This document shows, piece by piece, positions 40,901 through 42,083 of a stretch of DNA of 42,083 bases. The notes beneath the pieces were generated by a model, which saw only the letters and a list, made by a program, of their open reading frames with translations, was not told the origin of the DNA and did no database searches. Both the position numbers and the translations under genes were made by a program. Source of the DNA: Nonomuraea antri. GTDB lineage: Bacteria > Actinomycetota > Actinomycetes > Streptosporangiales > Streptosporangiaceae. The stretch covers positions 1-42,083 of the forward strand of contig NZ_JABCPZ010000081.1 of NCBI RefSeq assembly GCF_013283785.1, read 5' to 3'. Within the stretch, counting starts at the first letter, position 1, and the number at the start of each line of letters is the position of its first letter.

Positions 40901-42083
40901 CCCTGACCAGCGCCGCGAGCACCGGGTCAGGACCCAGTTCGAGAAAGACCCCGGCGCCCTGCTCGCGCAGGGCCGTGATGCCGTCGTGGAAGCGCACGGC
41001 CGCGCGGATGTGCCCGGCCCAGTAGGCCGGCGAGGTCAGCTCGCCCGGTTCCGCGAGGCGGCCCGTGACGTTGGAGACCAGGGGGATGGCCGGCTCGTGG
41101 AAGGTCAGTCCGGCCAGCTCCCGTTCGAACTCGGCGAGCACGCCGTCCATGTGCGGCGAGTGGAAGGCGTGGCTGACCTTGAGCCCGCGGGTCTTGACGC
41201 CGTCCGCGCGCAGGCGCTCGGCCACCTCCTCCGCCGCGTCGGCGTCGCCGGAGATCACCACGGCCCGCGCGCCGTTCACCGCGGCCAGGTCGAGGCGGCC
41301 CGCGTACGCGTCGAGGAGAGGCCGCACCGTCGATTCCGCGGCGCGCACCGCGATCATCGCCCCGCCGGCCGGCGCCGCCTGCATCAGCCGGCCGCGCGCC
41401 GCGACCAGGGCGCAGGCGTCGGCGAGCGAGAGCACCCCGGCCGCGTGCGCGGCGCTGACCTCGCCGATGGAGTGGCCGATCAGCGTGGCCGGGGTCACCC
41501 CGAGCTGGGTGACCAGCCGGAACATGGCCGTCTGCAGCGCGAAGAGCGCGGCCTGCGTGTAGCGGGTCTCGTGCAGCAACTCGGCGTCCCGCGTGCCGGC
41601 CTCGGCGTGCACCACCTCGCGCAACGGCCGGTCGAGATAGGGGTCCAGGTGGGCGCAGACCTCGTCGAAGGCCTCGGCGAAGGCCGGGTGCGCCTGGTAC
41701 AGCCCGCTGCCCATCCCGGCGCGCTGGCTGCCCTGGCCGGTGAACATGAACACGGGCGCTCCGGCGCCGGCGGACGAGTCCGCGATCTCGCCCGCGGCCA
41801 CCGCGGCCAGGCCGTCGCGCAGCTCGTCCAGGTCGGAGGCGACGACGGTGGCGCGGTGCTCGAAGACGGTCCTGGTGGTGGCCAGCGACAAGGCGAGCGC
41901 GGCGGGGTCGGGCTCGCGGTCCAGCACGCCGAGCAGCCGGGTGGCCTGGGCCCGCAGGGCTTCGGGGGTCTTGGCGGACAGGACGAACGGCATGGGGCGG
42001 TCAGGAGCCGCCGGTTCGGTGTTCGTGCTGGTGGTGGGGGGTGGTTCTTCGAGGATGAGGTGGGCGTTGGTGCCGCTGATGCC
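37920..42083 (-). CDS. Modular type I polyketide synthase, C-terminal part (KS end-AT-DH-KR-ACP-docking)
   Basis: 1387 visible residues; the N-terminus lies beyond the right edge. Numbering from the edge: residues 1-12 (GISGTNAHLILE) close a KS domain. The AT (about 110-400) has GHSIG (203-207) and HAFH (305-308), both diagnostic of malonyl-CoA. The DH (about 473-735) has HTVSGAVVLP with His505, but the second motif reads DSALR, with Arg671 where Gln/His is usual. The KR has GATGLLG (964-970), LDD (B-type) and Ser1091/Tyr1104/Asn1108. The ACP has GFDSL with Ser1273. The tail ends in a C-terminal docking domain (SDEELFEALDGELG), so the chain passes to another PKS protein. No thioesterase. Confidence 0.96.
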   Translation of the reverse strand, partial: GISGTNAHLILEEPPPTTSTNTEPAAPDRPMPFVLSAKTPEALRAQATRLLGVLDREPDPAALALSLATTRTVFEHRATVVASDLDELRDGLAAVAAGEIADSSAGAGAPVFMFTGQGSQRAGMGSGLYQAHPAFAEAFDEVCAHLDPYLDRPLREVVHAEAGTRDAELLHETRYTQAALFALQTAMFRLVTQLGVTPATLIGHSIGEVSAAHAAGVLSLADACALVAARGRLMQAAPAGGAMIAVRAAESTVRPLLDAYAGRLDLAAVNGARAVVISGDADAAEEVAERLRADGVKTRGLKVSHAFHSPHMDGVLAEFERELAGLTFHEPAIPLVSNVTGRLAEPGELTSPAYWAGHIRAAVRFHDGITALREQGAGVFLELGPDPVLAALVRGDEGEVTAESVLRAGHQENRTLSSALSLVRVGEAFDWSELGRREFVELPTYPFQRAHYWLDPVASAADVESAGQETAEHPLLGAAVELPDGEGVLFTGRLSTADHPWLADHTVSGAVVLPGTALAELATWAGGRLGCPRIDELTLHEPVVLADTGALQLRLAVRHDADRHTFTVHSRRDPDSPWVRHATGLLTPAAAPEANDSDAFSVWPPQDAEPIDVAALDQAAEAAGLGYGPAFQGLVAAWRRGEELYAEVRAPEEERTAGFGIHPALLDSALRPLALDRDGGARIPFSWAGVTLHAEGVTHARVAITPNAAEDTVRLLLEDADGTPVARVESLSLRPLPAVRRTAGGGLYRVAWTPVEASAAPVGRVALLAGDDRPVGDFGPEDRYPDLAALTAAVETGTPAPGLLVVDATAYGEPSLPGPEGAASPPAAVRAAVSKLLGLLQDYLRHPLLAETRLVVLTRGGVAAVPGDVPDPVSAALWGLLRSAQAEHEDRITLLDLDDTPPRGLPLAADEDQLALRAGTVLAPRLSPGPRGRQADGTPSPATDTLIPATGTLFPATGTVLVTGATGLLGRLVARHLVTRHGVRRLLLTGRRGPDAPGARELVAELEAAGAAVTLAACDAADREALAGLLASVPSAHPLTGVVHVAGVLDDGVVTALTPERFDTVLRPKVDAAWNLHELTSDLSAFVLFSSVAATVGTAGQANYAAGNAFLDALAGLRHARGLPALSLGWGLWDDADGMAGTLSAADLQRLARSGIAPLTAEDGLELFDEALGAGEAAVLPVRWDLPALRARDAEASGPLRGPLRGLLPARPRRAGAQAGPATLVARLAGLSPEARTGALRELVRDAVAGVLGHADARAIDDQRSLESMGFDSLTAIDLRNRLNTGTGLKLAATIVFDHPTVAALTEHLRDALVPEHDPAAAELDRLNGLFSAADEGRRAELAARLESLLRGWRPAHRDAETDDLAAISDEELFEALDGELGAHSPR
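39208..39270. repeat. Three tandem 21-bp units in the DH-KR linker
   Basis: Units at 39208-39228, 39229-39249 and 39250-39270 share GTCGGTCGCGGGG-like cores and encode repeated PATGT/PATDT heptads just before the KR nucleotide-binding motif. In frame, apparently a recent duplication with the last copy diverged. Confidence 0.85.

Overview
The window reads as chromosome of a GC-rich, multicellular-type actinomycete. The evidence is the codon usage, frequent GTG starts, ATGA/GTGA overlaps, AfsR/SARP and LAL regulators, and the core order prfB - ftsE - ftsX - smpB - ssrA. A Streptosporangiales-type host such as Nonomuraea or a relative is my best guess, from gene order and the tmRNA tag only.

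Positions 1-14981 are mostly core. From left to right they hold a leftward pair (Gln/Asp-rich secreted protein and DUF4142 protein), a small ECF sigma/anti-sigma pair, tryptophan 2,3-dioxygenase, a 1624-residue NAD-glutamate dehydrogenase, a lipoprotein, prfB, a tiny zinc-ribbon membrane protein, ftsE-ftsX and smpB. They end with a penicillin-binding-protein-like lipoprotein that has lost all three transpeptidase motifs, and ssrA (tmRNA, tag ANSKSTVASQGSLALAA).

Immediately after ssrA the content becomes accessory: a modular polyketide biosynthetic gene cluster (BGC) that runs off the right edge. Its blocks are: (i) a translationally coupled cation/proton antiporter, PyrH-like flavin-dependent tryptophan halogenase and flavin reductase (15161-18560); (ii) a catalytically degenerate transthyretin/hydroxyisourate-hydrolase-like protein, a LAL regulator, and the beta and epsilon subunits of an acyl-CoA carboxylase (18712-23706); (iii) a large AfsR-type SARP regulator and a phosphopantetheinyl transferase (23795-27727), facing a DUF4253 gene; (iv) a phosphotransferase of the PEP-synthase/rifampin-phosphotransferase type split into two overlapping genes, then an MFS exporter, a small SARP and a type II thioesterase (28594-34062); (v) a leftward operon with the C-terminal part of a PKS module (KS end-AT-DH-KR-ACP-docking), a methyltransferase, a KAS III-like acyltransferase, an EntE-like aryl-acid adenylating enzyme and a free-standing carrier protein (34119-42083).

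Taken together this suggests a polyketide carrying a chlorinated, tryptophan-derived or other aromatic acyl group. The halogenase and reductase make the chloro-amino acid, the adenylating enzyme, carrier, methyltransferase and KAS III-like protein activate, tailor and transfer an acyl group, and the carboxylase supplies extender units. The PPTase arms the carriers, the type II thioesterase edits them, and the MFS pump and split phosphotransferase may export or protect against the product. The logic resembles pyrroindomycin-type pathways, but the product is inferred. Homology calls rest on recognition of motifs and remembered family sequences; no database search was run.
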